DNA of 64,000 bases, from assembly GCA_028023455.1 (NCBI GenBank), contig JAQFVV010012396.1:6304085-6368084 (forward strand), written 5' to 3'. This document shows positions 21,893 through 36,035 of the stretch, piece by piece; position 1 is the first letter of the stretch; every line of letters starts with the position of its first letter. Made by a program: the position numbers and the translations under genes. Under the pieces are notes generated by a model. That model searched no databases and was not told the origin of the DNA. It was given only the letters and a program-made list of their open reading frames with translations. This DNA is from Epiperipatus broadwayi (taxonomy: Eukaryota; Onychophora; Udeonychophora; Euonychophora; Peripatidae).

Positions 21893-22998
21893 AAAACTTG
21901 TTTTATTTGAAGGAGTAATTCTTAATTTATTTTAATTATCATAGGTGCCATATTAAATTTTTGGACATTTGGTCAAGATATAGTTTTTACAATAACTTTA
22001 ATTTATATAATGCAAAGATAAAATATTTAAGACTCATAAAGTTAATATATTATGAAAAGTAATAAAGCTAAAAAAGATATAGACATTATCTTGAAATAAA
22101 TTTTTTTAGCATATTAAAACTGTTAATTTTATATTTATTCATAAATTTCAAATTTTGTTAGAGAAGTTTTAAAATTGATATTTTTATAATAGTTTTATCA
22201 TAAAATTATAATTAAAGTGATTTATAAAAAATACTATCTGTGATAGTCCATTCTTCTAGTAATCAAAATTAAAATTGTTATATATATTTCATTTTTATAC
22301 AGGATTGTTATTAAAACAGTAGCAAACTCTCCATGCAGTAGTGCCACCTAGTGCAAGCCATAATAATCAGTGGATGCAAAAAGTTTGTGCAGAAAATTCC
22401 TATCTACTACTGTATGGAGAGTTTGTTACTGCTATAACAGCTTGTGTAAGTATAGGAAATGGTGGGCATGTGATGATGATTCATGTATTATCAAATGATA
22501 TATAAAGAGGTATCATTTCTTTCTAATCCTGTGTCCACTGGTACAATGGTAGATTCTGGAGTTCAAGATTCATGGATCCTTTGGCCCTTTCCCTGCTCAT
22601 ATTTCTTGTAATCTCTTGAGCAATAAACCATTTCATTATTTTTTCCTTCTAAAAATAAAGTAAATATTAGCCCATGCAATATTTTATTTTCAAATGTTTA
22701 TCAAAAATAATATTGATGAAGTATAATTTAAAAATGCAAATATATATCATTAACTGCATGAGTATGCAATTTATATCTCTCAAATATACATACAACAATT
22801 ATTTGCATAAACTGCTGAGTCATTTTTTTAAAAAATAAAAGTGTAATAATTTTATATTCTAAGAAAATCATTTTGAAATAATATTTTATCAGTCTTTATA
22901 AATTTTTATAATTTATAAAGTCCGAAAATTCAATATGGCACCTATGATAATTAAAATAAATTAAGAATTATTCCTTAAAATAAAACAAGTTTTTATTT
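21893..22998. repeat. Long inverted-repeat element (~1.1 kb)
   Basis: About 21,893-21,967 (with TAATTATCATAGGTGCCATA) is inverted at about 22,918-22,998 (TATGGCACCTATGATAATTA), with roughly 75-base arms about 90% alike by eye. The interior is AT-rich and non-coding and holds a compact FB-1 copy at 22,309-22,480. No target duplication was found. It is probably a non-autonomous DNA transposon. Confidence 0.7.
22309..22480. repeat. FB-1 foldback, compact copy
   Basis: ACTCTCCATGCAGTAGTGCC near the left is mirrored by TACTGTATGGAGAGTTTGTT near the right about 90 bases later, followed by AAATGGTGGGCATGTGATGA. It keeps both FB-1 tips with almost no centre, and sits inside the 1.1-kb inverted-repeat element. 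Confidence 0.75.
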
Positions 22999-22999
22999 C

Positions 23000-25900
23000 T
23001 AAACTAATCTGGATCAAAAAGGCAGTAGCACTTAGCATAAGAAATATGAAAAACATGTAAAATTCAATGGTCTTTCATTACATGAGATTTTTACCTATTA
23101 TCCTCAAAGAGCCATTAATAAAGTAATCCAAATTATATTGATTACATGTATGTAATTTTAGGTTTTCAATGATGATGATTACCTAATATTTGCTATTATC
23201 TAAATGTTAATTGATAGAGGTTTGCTTTTTCAATTTATGACCTTGTAACAATGATGTTCCCATGGATCTTCATACTGTAACCCTGAAGACCCATGGTAGA
23301 CAATGCTTGTAACCATCTGTAACCAATGCCTTTGTTCACATTTATGTATCTTGGCACTGTAAATAAAGTATCCTTTGAAAGTAAACTGGTTAGATTTTCC
23401 CCAAATGTTGATAATCTAATTCCCATTAATCCCACTGACACTCCCCCACCCAATAACAATAATTGTAGATGTTAATTATCCTCATAAGCAAACCCACAAC
23501 TCTTGTATAACATATTTCTAAATAAAATTATCTATTGGCAAATATGAAATAGAAAATAAATGATAATATATCAAATGGTATTCATACCTTATTATTATAG
23601 TAGCATCTAGAACTTAAATATCTAGACTTTTTAATTAAAATAAATGTCAAAGCCCTTCCTATTAATATTTTTCTGTCGCTATAAATAACACTTTACAAAT
23701 GTAGATCCATTATGTACTCTCTATCATAGAGATAAAATCTTAAAATACTTTCTTCTGGATTGTTCCTCTCTTTTTTCTTGCCACACTCTTATCACTAACA
23801 TTATTCATTCAAATTCACAATCACCGACATCATTAATAATATGCAGAGAGGTATTTTTCCCAATATAGGAATCATTACTTTCATTCTTTTCATACTCTGG
23901 TTCATACAATGCTACTTAAAGTTTAACCCATGTGTCATAATACTAACACATTTTTTCTAGAAAAGTTAAATAACATTAAGAGCAGAAACCAGACCCATGC
24001 ACCAGCTGATATTTTTGCAACTACATTGGATCTGATTTCATTCACAACATATTGATTTGGCTATTGTTCATACTTATAAATATATCCTATATATATATTG
24101 TTCAAATATGATCATTATTTGGTATATAATACTATTTATTTTGCTACTTCCTACTTTAAGTTTTTTTTTTTTTTTAACAATTCTTATAAACAATCTAATA
24201 TCAGTGTAAGTTTATCAAATATCTCATAAAATGTAAATCGTAAACTAAATGAAGTTAATTTAAAACTACTGTTTTATGTTATTATTTTATTAGACATATG
24301 ACATATGTCATTTTTTATTGCCATAAAGTAATCAAAGTAAACAAGATGATTTCTATTGATAATACCTAAAAACATTTACTTCACTTGAAGCAGCGTATAC
24401 CACAAATAATTTTATATTTTTTAAAAAAATAAAATGCTATTACAAATATATTGCTAAAATTAAAAATATTTAATTAATACTTTTAATGTTATTAACAAAT
24501 TAGAAATAATGCATGCTTTATATTTTATTACTGTAATATAATATGTTTTTAATATGATGCAACATTAATTATGTTTTTGTTTTGTTCTTATTTATTGCAA
24601 CAGAAAAACTTTTTACCAAACTAATCTTTCAGTCACTTGACTTATCTTTTTGCTGAGATTATTTCGGTGCATTTTTTTAAAAAAATACAAAATATTATAG
24701 TTTATATATATAATCATTTCTATCTACATGCAGATTAAAATAACATACCAAAAAGTGTCCTTTAACTATGTATTAATATCTGATTATTATTAATAGTAGT
24801 TTTATTATTATCTTTTGTTTAGAATTACATCATAAAATAATGATATCTTATGCACATCTTATCTATCATTTATTAAAAGGCGGTTGCCTTGACAACAGTT
24901 TGAAATTGCTAATTGTTAATGATATTGACTGACTTTTAATAATTATTATATTTAGAAGAGCAGTAAATAGGTATACAGTAAATTCTAATAATTAATGCAA
25001 AGATAGACTATGGAGCAGATATATGCAGAGAAATGAAGTAATAGAAAAGCTATGAATTCAATTAATTATGAATTACTTTTGGTGAAGTTTTAATTGTTTT
25101 AAAAATTCATAATGACAATAATTGCATGGGGAAGGAATGGCATTTAACATTCAAGTATTCAAATAGCAGATTGTGGAAATTTTATTCAATAAACTAAACT
25201 GATTTTTAAAAAATTTATTCACTGATAGTTGATTTAGAAACCTTTACTTCTTAAGTCTGCAAAATTAGTTATTTGTACATAATATATTCTAAATTTGTCT
25301 TCTTTACATTCTCATGCATACACATTGTACTCCATTTGAAAAAGATCTTCAGAGAATCATCTAGCTACAATCAATAACACTTGAAATATTTATTTATTTT
25401 AATGTAAATGTAAAATACTAATGGAAGTAATAGATAATGTTTAAAAATTTATGAATAGTTTACTATTTATTCTTTTACTTTCAAAATAATTTTTTATAGA
25501 TCAATATTTAGATTATCATATTAAAGTGGGTGAATAGATATTTCAAAAATATTGTAATGCTATTTCTTTGACAGTGTTTACACATATATATAATAAACTC
25601 TTAATCTAATATTTTGCAAGGGACTGGAGAAAAGGCTAAACGATAGAGTGTAAATCCAATGCAACATTATAAAAGCATTTACTAAAAATACCACAAACAA
25701 TTTAAACTATTTTAACATCATTTTTCCTTATCTAAAATTCCAACACTGGTATTCATAATGCATCTTCCTAAATAATTCTGTCCTCTATTTCAAAATACAA
25801 AAAGTCTGGTTATAAAGTTCAACATTAAAAATAAAGATTTTGATGTAGCTACAATAGCCATTCCTGTTAGTACTTGGAATTTTTAGTTTCAATATAATCT

Positions 25901-26195
25901 TTGATAAATTTCCTTATAATAAATGGCTCTCATTTTTCTGGTAGAGTGTCATAAGTAAATAAAAATAAATTCTTTGTTAATCACTTGTTTTTTATGTTAA
26001 AAGAAAAGAGGATTTATTATCAAGTATATTAAACCTATTTAAATATTTTACTTTTCTGTAAATGTTTGTTTCATGTCTACAAGAAATAAAATATTTTTTT
26101 AAATTCTAAAAGTTATAGATAGAACAATTTCATGATTTTTTACTAAAATTTTGTACATATAAAGTCTATTAAATTTAAAATATTGCAAACATATT
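23000..26195. other. Intergenic, nothing firmly recognised
   Basis: AT-rich DNA. A 74-codon minus-strand frame at 23,235-23,459 is less AT-rich than its surroundings and could be an old exon or element fragment, but it has no domain and no clear splice pair. T runs occur near 24,162. Confidence 0.45.
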
Positions 26196-26204
26196 GCTTA
26201 CAAA

Positions 26205-28935
26205 ATCATCATCATCATTGTCAACTATTATCAATCCACTGCAGGATGGTCTCTCCAAATTGAATCCAATCTCTATCTTCTCTTCTTCACATTATCACTG
26301 CAAACTTTCTTATTTCATTCATCCATATCACATGTGGTTCTCTTCTATCAATATATTCAGCCCAACTCCACTTCAGTTTTTTAATTTTTTTAATGATATC
26401 AGTAACACCTATTAGTTCTCTTATCCATGTATTGCAATTTCAAACTCTTCTTGTTACTCCTAACATTCATCTTCTCATACTTCTTTGAATGGTCTGAAGT
26501 TTCTGTATTGCTCTTCTATTAAGTGTCCAAGTCTCATATTTATTAAAAACTTTTCTTTTCAAACACATAGAATATTTACTTTTAATACTACGTTATTTCT
26601 ACCAAAAGCATTCCAATCCAGTTTAATTTTATAATTAATTTCAACCATTATGTTTTCATCTGCAGTAATAATCTGACTGAAATATTTGTAGTTGTTAACT
26701 TCTTCTAACTCATCATAATCAGTCTTTATTTTCAAACTTTTGAGAAAATCCACCGAACATTACTTTAGTCTTTTTAACATTTACCTTTAGTCCTACTTTC
26801 TTACTTTCATTTGATTATTCTTGAAACATTTCCTGAAGTTCTGAAGCAACTACATCATCTATAAAATCTTAATGACTTGAATAATCTCTATTTACTTTTA
26901 CTCCTTTAGCTTCCCCTTTTAATCCACAAAATACTTCTTGTAGCAGTCACCTTGCCTTACAACTTTCTGAGTAGTAATCTTCCTACTATCACTATGTAAT
27001 CTAATTGTTGCTATTATATTTTTATAAATATTCTTCAGAATATAACGATATCCTGGGTCTATGCCTTGATGATCAAATGCTTTAATCACTGAAGAAATGC
27101 CTTATAGAATCAAATGCCTTTTCAAAATCTACAAATTCAAAGCGTAATAGCAACTCATATTTATTGGTCTTTTCTATAATTTCTCTCAATACTCGGATAT
27201 GATCTAGTGTACTAAAACCACTTTTAAATCCAGCTTGTTCTTTTGCTAGGTTGAAATACAATGTTCTCTGTAAACAAGTTGTAATTATCTTGGTAAAAAT
27301 TTTGTATAAAACTGATAAAAAATTGATAGGTCTGTAATTTCTAATATCTTCTCTTAATAAAGCATTCTTCCAATCATCTGGTACATCTTTATCATTTAGA
27401 CATTTGATATATAACTTTGCCAAAAATATTTCTATTTCTTCACCTGCTTCTTTTAATATATCAATTATAATTCCAGCATTACCTGGAGCTTTTCCTTTCT
27501 TCTTAAATTTAATTGCATGTCTCACATCTTCATTTAAAATCCTGGGCAATTCAGAAGTTATAATAGATGTAGGAGGTACTTATTCTTTATTACTGTATAA
27601 TTCTTGATAGAACTCTTCTACTAATTACATGATATTTTTTATTTTAGTAATAGTTCCATCTTTTTTTCTTATTGTAGATATGTTTCCTAACAATACCAAA
27701 ATGTTGATTTATACTATTGATACTTTTATTCTCTTCAACAGCTTTTTTTGCTAGTTCACAATTATACTTTCTTATATTATTATCAACTTTTTTTCACACT
27801 ATTTTACAAAATTTGAAATATTCAATTGTTCTTAATGCATCATTTTTATATATCTTCATATTCCTTCTTTCTTCATAAATTTTCTAATCTCAGTAGAAAT
27901 TTTATTGGTCAATTGCTGTTTTTTTTATCAGCTATCTTTGTTGGAGTTTTTAAGTGTATCAGTTATTTTCATATTAATTTCATTCAAATCTGAATGATGT
28001 TCAAAATCTACTAATATTTGAAAACGATTTGCAGGTTCTAATTTAACTTTATTAAAATGTTTCTGAAAATTAGGAATATCAACTGAAAATATTGTTTTTC
28101 ATCATTTTTGTCTCTCTAGTTTTGCCTTAACACATATCATACATCTTACTAATCAATGGTCATTTCCTATTTTGAATTTATTAAAGTCATTACAATCTTG
28201 AAATATGTATTTTCTGTTAGTCAAAATAAAATTCAATTCTGCTCTACCTTCATTTGGATTCTTCTATGTCTATTTCCTTTTAATATTTTTTTTCAAAAAA
28301 GAATTAATAATATAAAGTTCTTATTTTTCCACAAACTTCACAAGTCTCTGTCCTCTTTCATGTCTATTATCATAACCAAATTTACCTACATTCATCTTTC
28401 ATTTGTTTACCAATTCTAGCATTAAAGTCTCCCATAACAATTTTAAAATGTTTAGACTGCTCAAGTCTTTTGTACATTCATATGAAAATCTTTTATTACT
28501 TCATCACTATGAGAACTTATTGGGACATAAACCTGAATTATCTATATTTGGTATCTGCTATTAGTTTGAATAACTAATCTTGTCACTCTGTCTAAAACAC
28601 CATCAATCTCCACAATGTTATTCTTCCATTTTTTATTTATAATGAATCCTACTCCATTTGTACTTCTGCTATTTTTACCATTGTAGTAGAATACTTTTTA
28701 AATCAATTGTCTCTTCATCTTTTCTTATAACTTCACAAAGTCTAATAATTTCCCATTCAATATGAGACAGTTCTTCATCAAACTCTTGGAATTTTTCTTC
28801 ACTTGAAAATGATCTGCAATTGTAAATACCTAAATAAAAAGTCACCATTAAATTGCAGCCTGGGTCTGCAATCAGGGATTCTTGGCATCCTCCACCTTCA
28901 GCCACCAACCATTACCTTAGCGTATGACTTTACAA
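26205..28935 (-). pseudogene. RTE-type non-LTR retrotransposon, near full length, broken
   Basis: Reading down the minus strand, an apurinic-type endonuclease region (about 28,908-28,100) has NCRSFSSEEKFQEF, GDFNARIGKQMKDE near 28,435-28,390, and a GNDH block where GSDH is usual. A reverse transcriptase follows: 27,549-27,082 holds KKKGKAPGNAGIIIDILKEA, DIRNYRPINFLSVLYKIFTK, AGFKSGFSTLDHI and FVDFEKAFDSI, and near 26,880-26,865 an FIDD box replaces FADD/YADD. The C-terminal region continues to about 26,215. The 3' tip is a GATGATGATGAT-type simple repeat, typical of RTE elements. Many stops and frameshifts make it dead. The protein type is the one often annotated 'craniofacial development protein 2-like' in animal genomes. 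Confidence 0.85.
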
Positions 28936-28939
28936 TCTC

Positions 28940-30610
28940 TTGGGAATAAGAGCCATAATTTATTTTTGTCTGTCATGATTGTATATATCTATTAGAAAAA
29001 GATTTTCATTCACACACCCATTCATTCTGCCTTATCAAGCAACTGAGAAAAAAGACCATGATATTTCTTGATCTTACACTCAGAGGTAAAAAAAAAACCC
29101 AATAAACTCACCACACGGGCTAATGCATGTTGGTGAGAAGCCCATCCATGTTAGTATACTATATGAATAATTACTTAGTAATATCAGCTGCAATGACAAG
29201 ACCGTATGGAGTGGACATAAGAAATTTATCCTGCTCGGTTCCTTTAATGCTTTCAAAAGTTAATAGCAAACTTCTTTCTACAGCACTTACAATATATATA
29301 TATATATATGTGTGTGTGTAAAATTTCAAAGGATAAAAGCTAAATTGCTCAATAAAAATAAACAAATTACAACAAATTCTGCATTAAAAAAAAAAAAACA
29401 AAAGTTAACAACTAAAATTTCACAACCAATTGATTTTACTGCTAAAACAAACTTCTCAAGTGCAAAGACACAGAGATAACTCAATACACACTAAATATAT
29501 TTTTCTTAATTTATAATTATATTCTGATTATCTTTTGTCTCAAAAGAATGTTTAAATAAGGTAATAGCTTTAATATAATAAATTTTCAGTAATAAGAGAT
29601 TTTTTAAACTCTATTCTTTATCTCATTTTTTCTCAAAGAAAATAACTTTAGCCAACTCAATCATAATCTTACGAATATTTGAGCAGGCTAAGAATTGTTT
29701 TTTTTTTTTTTTTCAAGGAGGGGGGATGAGCTAAAGAGAAAAATTGAAGAATCTCTATTATTGAAAATTTATCATATTGAAGCTATTAACTTATTTAAGA
29801 GTTCTTTTGAGATTAATGGTAATCAGAATGTGAATGAGAATTATGGGAAATTTATTTTATATAAATTTGTGTTCTGTCTGTGATTTGGTGGACTGTCTTG
29901 ACAATGAACCTAATTGGTTGTGAAATTTTAAATTTTAGTTAATTTTTTTTTTTGAAGTGGTATAATTTGTTTAATTTTATTTATGTACATATATAATTTT
30001 AATATTGATAATTTAATGGTTATATTAATTATAGTTATTAGATAAGATTACTTTTTAATAAGTAATCTTATGTAATTTATTTTATTATAAAATTATACTG
30101 TAGTGTGTTTTTACTTTACACTTTAAATTTATAAAAATAAACATAATATTTGCTGTGAACAAACTTTATGCTTCAATTAATTTGTTAAATGTAGGTCATC
30201 ATTTATGTACGAGCTTTTAAAAGCACTCTTGTTAAACCAGTTTTTAAAAGCATTTTAAGTTTTAACATTTGGGTGTGTGGCTATAAATTTAATTTTTAGA
30301 TTTAAAAAAAATATATAATTGTTACTTTTTTAAATAAAATAATAAAAATATAGAATCATTAAAAAAAAAATCCTTGTAAAAAATATTGGTATTGCATCAA
30401 AATCATGATTTGTCAAAGACAGATTTGATAAAGGTAGTGTGAAAAATGATGGATTTGTGGGAAAAGTATTAGTTACCTGTTGTTTTCTAGAAACAAAATA
30501 AACAATGAATGTATAAAAAATAAACATATATAAACAATGAATTGAATGTCCACTATCAAAAGTAAGTTGAGATAAATAAATCAGTAGGTTTTTCTAACTA
30601 AATAATGTCT
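28940..30610. other. Intergenic, nothing recognised
   Basis: AT-rich DNA with a short TA/TG repeat at about 29,290-29,320, an A run at 29,386-29,398 and a T run at 29,698-29,713. No supported gene. Confidence 0.5.
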
Positions 30611-30617
30611 TGATCAT

Positions 30618-31130
30618 TATGATTGGAGTGCTTTTGGTAGAAATAACTTGATATAAAAGGAAATATGCCTATGTGTTTGAAAAGGAAGGTTTTTAGTAAA
30701 TGTGTTTTGTCAGTTCTTACTTATGGATCTGAGACTTGGACACTTAATAGAAGAGCAATACAGAGACTTCAGTCCACTCAAAGAAGTATGGAGAGATGCA
30801 TGTTGGGAGTAACATGAAGAGATTGAAAATGCAATGTATGGGTAAGAGAACAAACAGGTGTTACTGACCTCATTAAAAAAATTAAAAGACTGAAGTGGAG
30901 TTGGGCTGGACATATTGCTAGAAGAGATGATAATAGATGGACAATTGAAATTTTAAACTGGATTCCAAGAGATTGTAAAAGACCCAGAAAGAGACCACAT
31001 GTGAGATGGATGGATGAAATAAGAAAGTGTGCAGGGATGATGTGGAGAAGCTAAAGATAGGGAAAGATGGATTAAATTTGGAGAGACCTTCATCCTGCAG
31101 TTGATTGATAATGGTTGATGATGATTCCAG
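30618..31130 (+). pseudogene. RTE-type retrotransposon, 3' fragment
   Basis: The plus strand encodes the C-terminal end of the RTE polyprotein: YGSETWTLNRRAIQRLQ, then GHIARRDDNRWTIEILNWIP and RPRKRPHVRWMDEIRKCAG, then a frameshift and a GGTTGATGATGATT tail. It is collinear with the 3' third of the element at 26.2 kb and was probably 5'-truncated on insertion. Confidence 0.85.
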
Positions 31131-31139
31131 CATCTAAAT

Positions 31140-32695
31140 ATTAAAACTTTTAATATATGTCATGTTTGTAAGCCTGCAGTTTAAAAATGTTAATAGCAAT
31201 AAAATATTTGAATAAATCGTGTTAAAACTGATAGATAAAAAAACCACTCCAATCAATATTAAACTTTTGTTTTATAATTAATTTCATATTTTAATTCCAT
31301 TTTAAAAATAAATGCACTATAACCATTTTATTCTCATGTCTTTTTACAACTTGACTTATTTAAAATAAAACAATGTCTGTTATTTTTTGAATATTTAGAT
31401 AGCAAACAATGCCATTCGAGTGCTTGATTACTTTAATAAAAGAAAAAAAAACATATGGCAATAGTTAAGTGTTACATACATGTTGTAATATGTTAATAGC
31501 ATATTATAAATATGCTATGATCTATGTAACATATAAAAGGCATTAAAGATTCTATATGAACAACATATGTCCTTTGACTTAGTCAAATCCAGGTCAAGTA
31601 AGCTTTTTTTTTTCAAATTTTAACCATTATGTCCCTAATCAATCTAACGAACTATCCAATTTTGGTATTTAGCTATTTTTAATTAGAGGATAAAACAAGG
31701 TTGAGTAAATAAATACTCATACTAATTCTTCAACTGTTCCATTATGAGAACTATTGGAGAGATTTTTGTTTTGTAGTAGGCTATTTCAAAAATGATTTAC
31801 TTTTCCTATCATAGATCTATTTTACATCCATGATTAAAAAATTTGGTTAATTTTAATTTGATTCATTTCACAGAAATTTATTCTAGAAAATATTATACAT
31901 ACATAATAGTTCAGATTTTGGGGGAATATTTTATAGTCATTAAACAATCTTAATTTTTTTCCCATAGACAACCATCTTATAATCAACTCATGCAATATCC
32001 AGTAAAAATGTAATCAAATTATTTATCACTCTGGAGATATGATGTTCAAACATCAGAATTCTAGAGTTGATTTTCAATCTTGGGACCATTAACTTTTGAG
32101 TTCATCACTCTATCACTGCACTAAGTCAAAGCAAATAATGTCCAGAGTTGGTTAATAAATTAGTACCTCATTATTAAATAGAGGGTAATGGTTCCATATT
32201 AATCTGTATCAACTTTGTTAACTACAAAACAAAGAATATGGTAGGAATATGTTGTGGTCTTTGTCATTGAAGGAGTAAATGAATAGTGTGAACACATGTT
32301 TTTACCTGTATGTTGTTCATATTTATGTTAAGCCAGATATGAATAACATTAGACTGAAAATCTAATATAATAAAAATACCTATAATAATAATAATAGTAG
32401 TAGTGGTGGTGCTAGTAGTAGTTGTTGTAGTAGTGGTAGTGGTAGCAACAGCAGCAGCAATTCTACTTCTATTTTGTTTTTCAAATAAAGAGACATCTTT
32501 CATTTTTATCATAGAATCTTCAAAGTAGTGACAATATCTATATGAACACTACAAAAACATAATATTTTCATTACTTTAAAAACATTTTCATTATTATGCT
32601 GGTAAGAAATAAAATTCTGTCTTTTTAAGGTAAACAATAATGATATTTTATATTTCATTATAAAGTAATAAGGAATAAGAAAACAAAATAATCAC
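31140..32695. other. Intergenic with a trinucleotide microsatellite
   Basis: A GTA/GTG/GTT-type trinucleotide tract runs from about 32,394 to 32,458, ending in GCAACAGCAGCAGCAA. A minus-strand frame across it is a repeat shadow (runs of Thr). Nothing else is supported. Confidence 0.6.
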
Positions 32696-32699
32696 AATT

Positions 32700-33080
32700 G
32701 CTACATCTTCTGAATTGCCAATAAGACATGCAATTAAATCTATGAAGAAGGAAAATTACAGAAATATTATTAAAAGAAGCAGATAAAGAAATACAAAAAA
32801 TTATTAGCAAAACTATATAACAAATGTCTATATAATAAAAAGATACCAAATGATTAAAAAATTTTCAGTAGTAATACTGATATTTAAGAAAGGTTATAAA
32901 GAAGATATTAGAATTTCATATCTATCAGTCTTCTATAAATTCTATGCAAAATTATTACCAAGACAATTACAAGTTTAATATAGAGAATTTTTGATTTAAA
33001 TTAAGATGGATTTCAAAATGGATTTAGCCCAATAAATCATATTCAGGTATTAGAAAAAAGGATCCATTATGAAAAGATCT
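32700..33080 (+). pseudogene. RTE-type retrotransposon, RT-domain fragment
   Basis: Plus-strand translation gives scattered RTE reverse-transcriptase blocks (RHAIKSMKKGK, IIKEADKEIQKI, DIRISYLSVFYKFYAKLL), aligning with 27.5-27.2 kb but with several stops. It ends about 20 bases before the target duplication of the hAT element at 33,106, which may have landed in or beside it. Confidence 0.7.
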
Positions 33081-33105
33081 CTCCTCAGTGATTAAATCTC
33101 TAGAC

Positions 33106-35763
33106 CTGACATGTCAAACTGGCAGCCCTCGACATGATTTTTCATGGCCCATGATTACAACGCTATGCAATAAAATGAAAACAGAATATGTTGCCAACAA
33201 TAAATTAATTTTAAAAAACTTTTTAAAAACAAACTTTTATATTTAATTACATGAACTAAAAATATACAATAATTGTTAGCTACATACATAGCTAATTTAT
33301 AACCCTCAGTTATACACATAACTAAATATTTTGATGACCTGCTTTCATGATGATGAAGTATTTGAGATATGATGAACACCAAATCTGGCAACATTAATAA
33401 TGTCTTGCTGTGCTTCTGAGAACATAAATACATTCCAGCAAAACTTTAGTCTTCACGGCACCAATGTAGCAATCCTACCTGCAGATGTTGGGTTTTTCTT
33501 AGAATTGTAACAAATGGCAGTTACACAAGTTTTTTTGTCCTGATTGGTGTGTTAAAAATTTGTGGGTTGTTTTCTTTTATAACTCATTCAAAAAATGTAA
33601 GTAAATGTAGTTACAATTTTTTTAATTTTTAAAATTTTAAATCTAAAGCCTATTTTTATTACAGAAAATGCCATTTCCAACACTAAATAAAAAATGAAAG
33701 ATTGATGACGAGGAAAGAAAATTTCAAGAAAGGTGGGTACTGAACTATTTTTGTGTGATGGTGAACAATAAGATTACATGCTTAATTTGCAAAGAAACTA
33801 TTAGTGTCACTAAAAAATACAACATCAAGCAACATTATAGCACTAATCACAAATAATAATTTTCATGCTTTGAAGCAAAAATAAGAGAAGAAAAATAAAA
33901 AACAATGAAGAATTCATTAAGTAACCAGCAAGGAGTACCTACAAAATTCATGAAAAGTAATGAATCAGTAACAAAAACTAGTTGTGAAATAAGCTATTTA
34001 TTAGAAAAACATTGAAAATCATTCACTGATAGTTCTTTAATCAAGAAATGTATGATAAAAGCTGCTGAATTTGTCTGTCCAGAAAAGGTACTGGCATTTT
34101 GAGACATCTCATTATCAAGAAATACAGTGGCAGGTAGAATTATTGAAATGGCAGATGACACCACATCGCAACTATAGGAAATATCTACCAAAATCCAATT
34201 CTTTTTAATTGCGATTGATGACAGCACAGATATAAGAGATGTTGCACAAGTTGCTGCTTTTTTTTTTGTGATTGATATAATAACATAAGGACCACCGAAG
34301 AATTGATGGAATTCATCCTTCTTCATGGAACAACAACCAGTGAAGATATTTTTAATGCCGTATAGAGAATTTTAGAAAAATTTATCTTGCCTCTTGACAA
34401 GCTTGTTTCTGTGACAACTGACAATGTTAAATCAATGACAGATGAAACTAAAGATTTTGTATCAAAACTGACAAGAAAATTACAAAATGAGTATCCAGAT
34501 AAACTGAAAATCAAAGATTTTCATTGCTTCATTCATCAACAAGTTCTCTGTTTAAAAGTATTAACAATGAACCAAATACTTAAAACAGTTACAAAGATAG
34601 ACAACTTTCTTCAATCGAGAGTACTTAACCAGTACTTAACCATCGCCAATTTACTTCGTTCCTTAAAGATTTAAAATCCAAATTTGAAGATCTTCCTTAT
34701 TACACAGAAATTCATTAGTTGACCTGCAACAATGTCCTAAAGAGCTTCTATCTGCTTTTGGAGGAAATAATATTTTTTGAAATGAAAGATGAAAACAACA
34801 AAAATATGTCAGTTATAAAAGTTCCATTGTAGGAGGTACAAGATCTAGTACTTTTAACAGATATTACAGGCCATCTTAATAATCTTAGTATTACATTGCA
34901 AGGCAAAAACCAATTGATAACGAACATGCATGATACAATTGAAAACTTTGTACAAAAACTGAATTTGTTTAAAATTCATTTGTAAAAAAATGTTTTGACG
35001 TTTTTTTCTACGTGTGAGCAGTTAAAAGTACAAAATCAAAGTTTCTCGTTTTCACAATACTCGGCAAAAATTGAAAAAATAAAAAACGAATTCGATAAAT
35101 GTTTTGATGATTTCAAGGAGTTAGAAGAAATTTTTTCTCTTTTCAATGAATTTTTTGCTTTTAAAGTTGAAAAAGCTCCGACTTCGATACAACTGGAATT
35201 AATTGATTTCCAAAATGATTCGATTTAAAAAAACAAATATCGAAAAGTAGGAATTCCTAAATATCACAAAATATATTCCTATTTAGGTGAAAGATACCTA
35301 GAAATTAAAAAATTTGCTGCACAAATTTTATGCTTTTTTGAAAGTACATACTATGTGAGCAATTATTTTCATGCATGAAATAAAATAAAACACCTTACAT
35401 ATCAAGAATTAATTGATAAACATCTATCTGCCATAATGAAAATTGTTAGTTTTCAGTCTTTGAATCCAGATATTGGAAAACTAGTAGAAGGAGAGTGCTG
35501 GCAAGTTTCTGGTAAAAACAATAAATTGTAGTTTTATAAACATGTAATCAAATAAAATAAATGTTTAAATAAAAGCAATAGTATATCAATTGTATATTAT
35601 TGAACTGAATTCGCTAAACTACATAATATGTTTTAATTACCTACCTATATTCCTGCATTCTCATTTCAAAATAAAATTTTAAGAAAATTTGTGTGATGAG
35701 GTCCATGAGAGTCTTACCAGTTACATTAAGTGGCCTGTTGTTTGAATAAGTTTGACATGTCTG
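33106..35763 (+). mobile_element. hAT transposon with GTF2IRD2/ZBED5-like transposase remnant
   Basis: The ends are CTGACATGTCAAACT (33,106-33,120) and AGTTTGACATGTCTG (35,749-35,763), inverted with one mismatch. Flanking octamers ctctagac (33,098-33,105) and ctttagtc (35,764-35,771) agree at 6 of 8, with TA central, as for hAT insertions. Inside, the plus strand encodes a decayed transposase of the type domesticated in GTF2IRD2 and ZBED5. It shows a BED-like zinc finger (CLICKETISVTKKYNIKQHY), AAEFVCPEKVLAF, AIDDSTDIRDVAQVAAFF, KDFHCFIHQQVLCLKVLTMN, VEKAPTSIQLELIDFQNDSI and a C-terminal hAT dimerisation block. Longer open pieces lie at 34,387-34,674 and 34,995-35,228. Stops and frameshifts throughout rule out an active enzyme. 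Confidence 0.88.
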
Positions 35764-35934
35764 CTTTAGTCCATAAAAATTAAGATTTAGGATATTATTA
35801 TAGTCTGAACAACATTTATCAAAATGCAACTGCAATGATTAGATTCCTTGGTCTACTGAAAAGTCTTAATACTGATAAGAGTTAATAGAGTTCTTTGACA
35901 CCTCCAAATTTTTTTTGCAGAAGTTTTACATGAA

Positions 35935-36035
35935 ATACGTATTTTGGTGATTATTTATCTTTTCAACATATATGTGTTCAAGTGTATCAGTGTTATGAGA
36001 TAGTGTGGAGAGTGGTGGGTCGTGTGAAAGTCTGT
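35935..36035. repeat. FB-H middle fragment
   Basis: CATGAAATACGTATTTTGGT, then TTATTTATCTTTTCAACATA and a GTGTATCAGT end match the 18.39-18.45 kb fragment (CATGAAATATGAACATTGGG, TTATTTATCTTTTTCACATG). The CTGATGA part is missing. Confidence 0.5.

Noticed and set aside
23235-23459. 74-codon minus-strand frame with more balanced composition
   Set aside because: No domain recognised and no convincing acceptor/donor pair; noted only as a possible old exon.
32264-32512. Thr-rich minus-strand frame
   Set aside because: It is the translation of a trinucleotide microsatellite.
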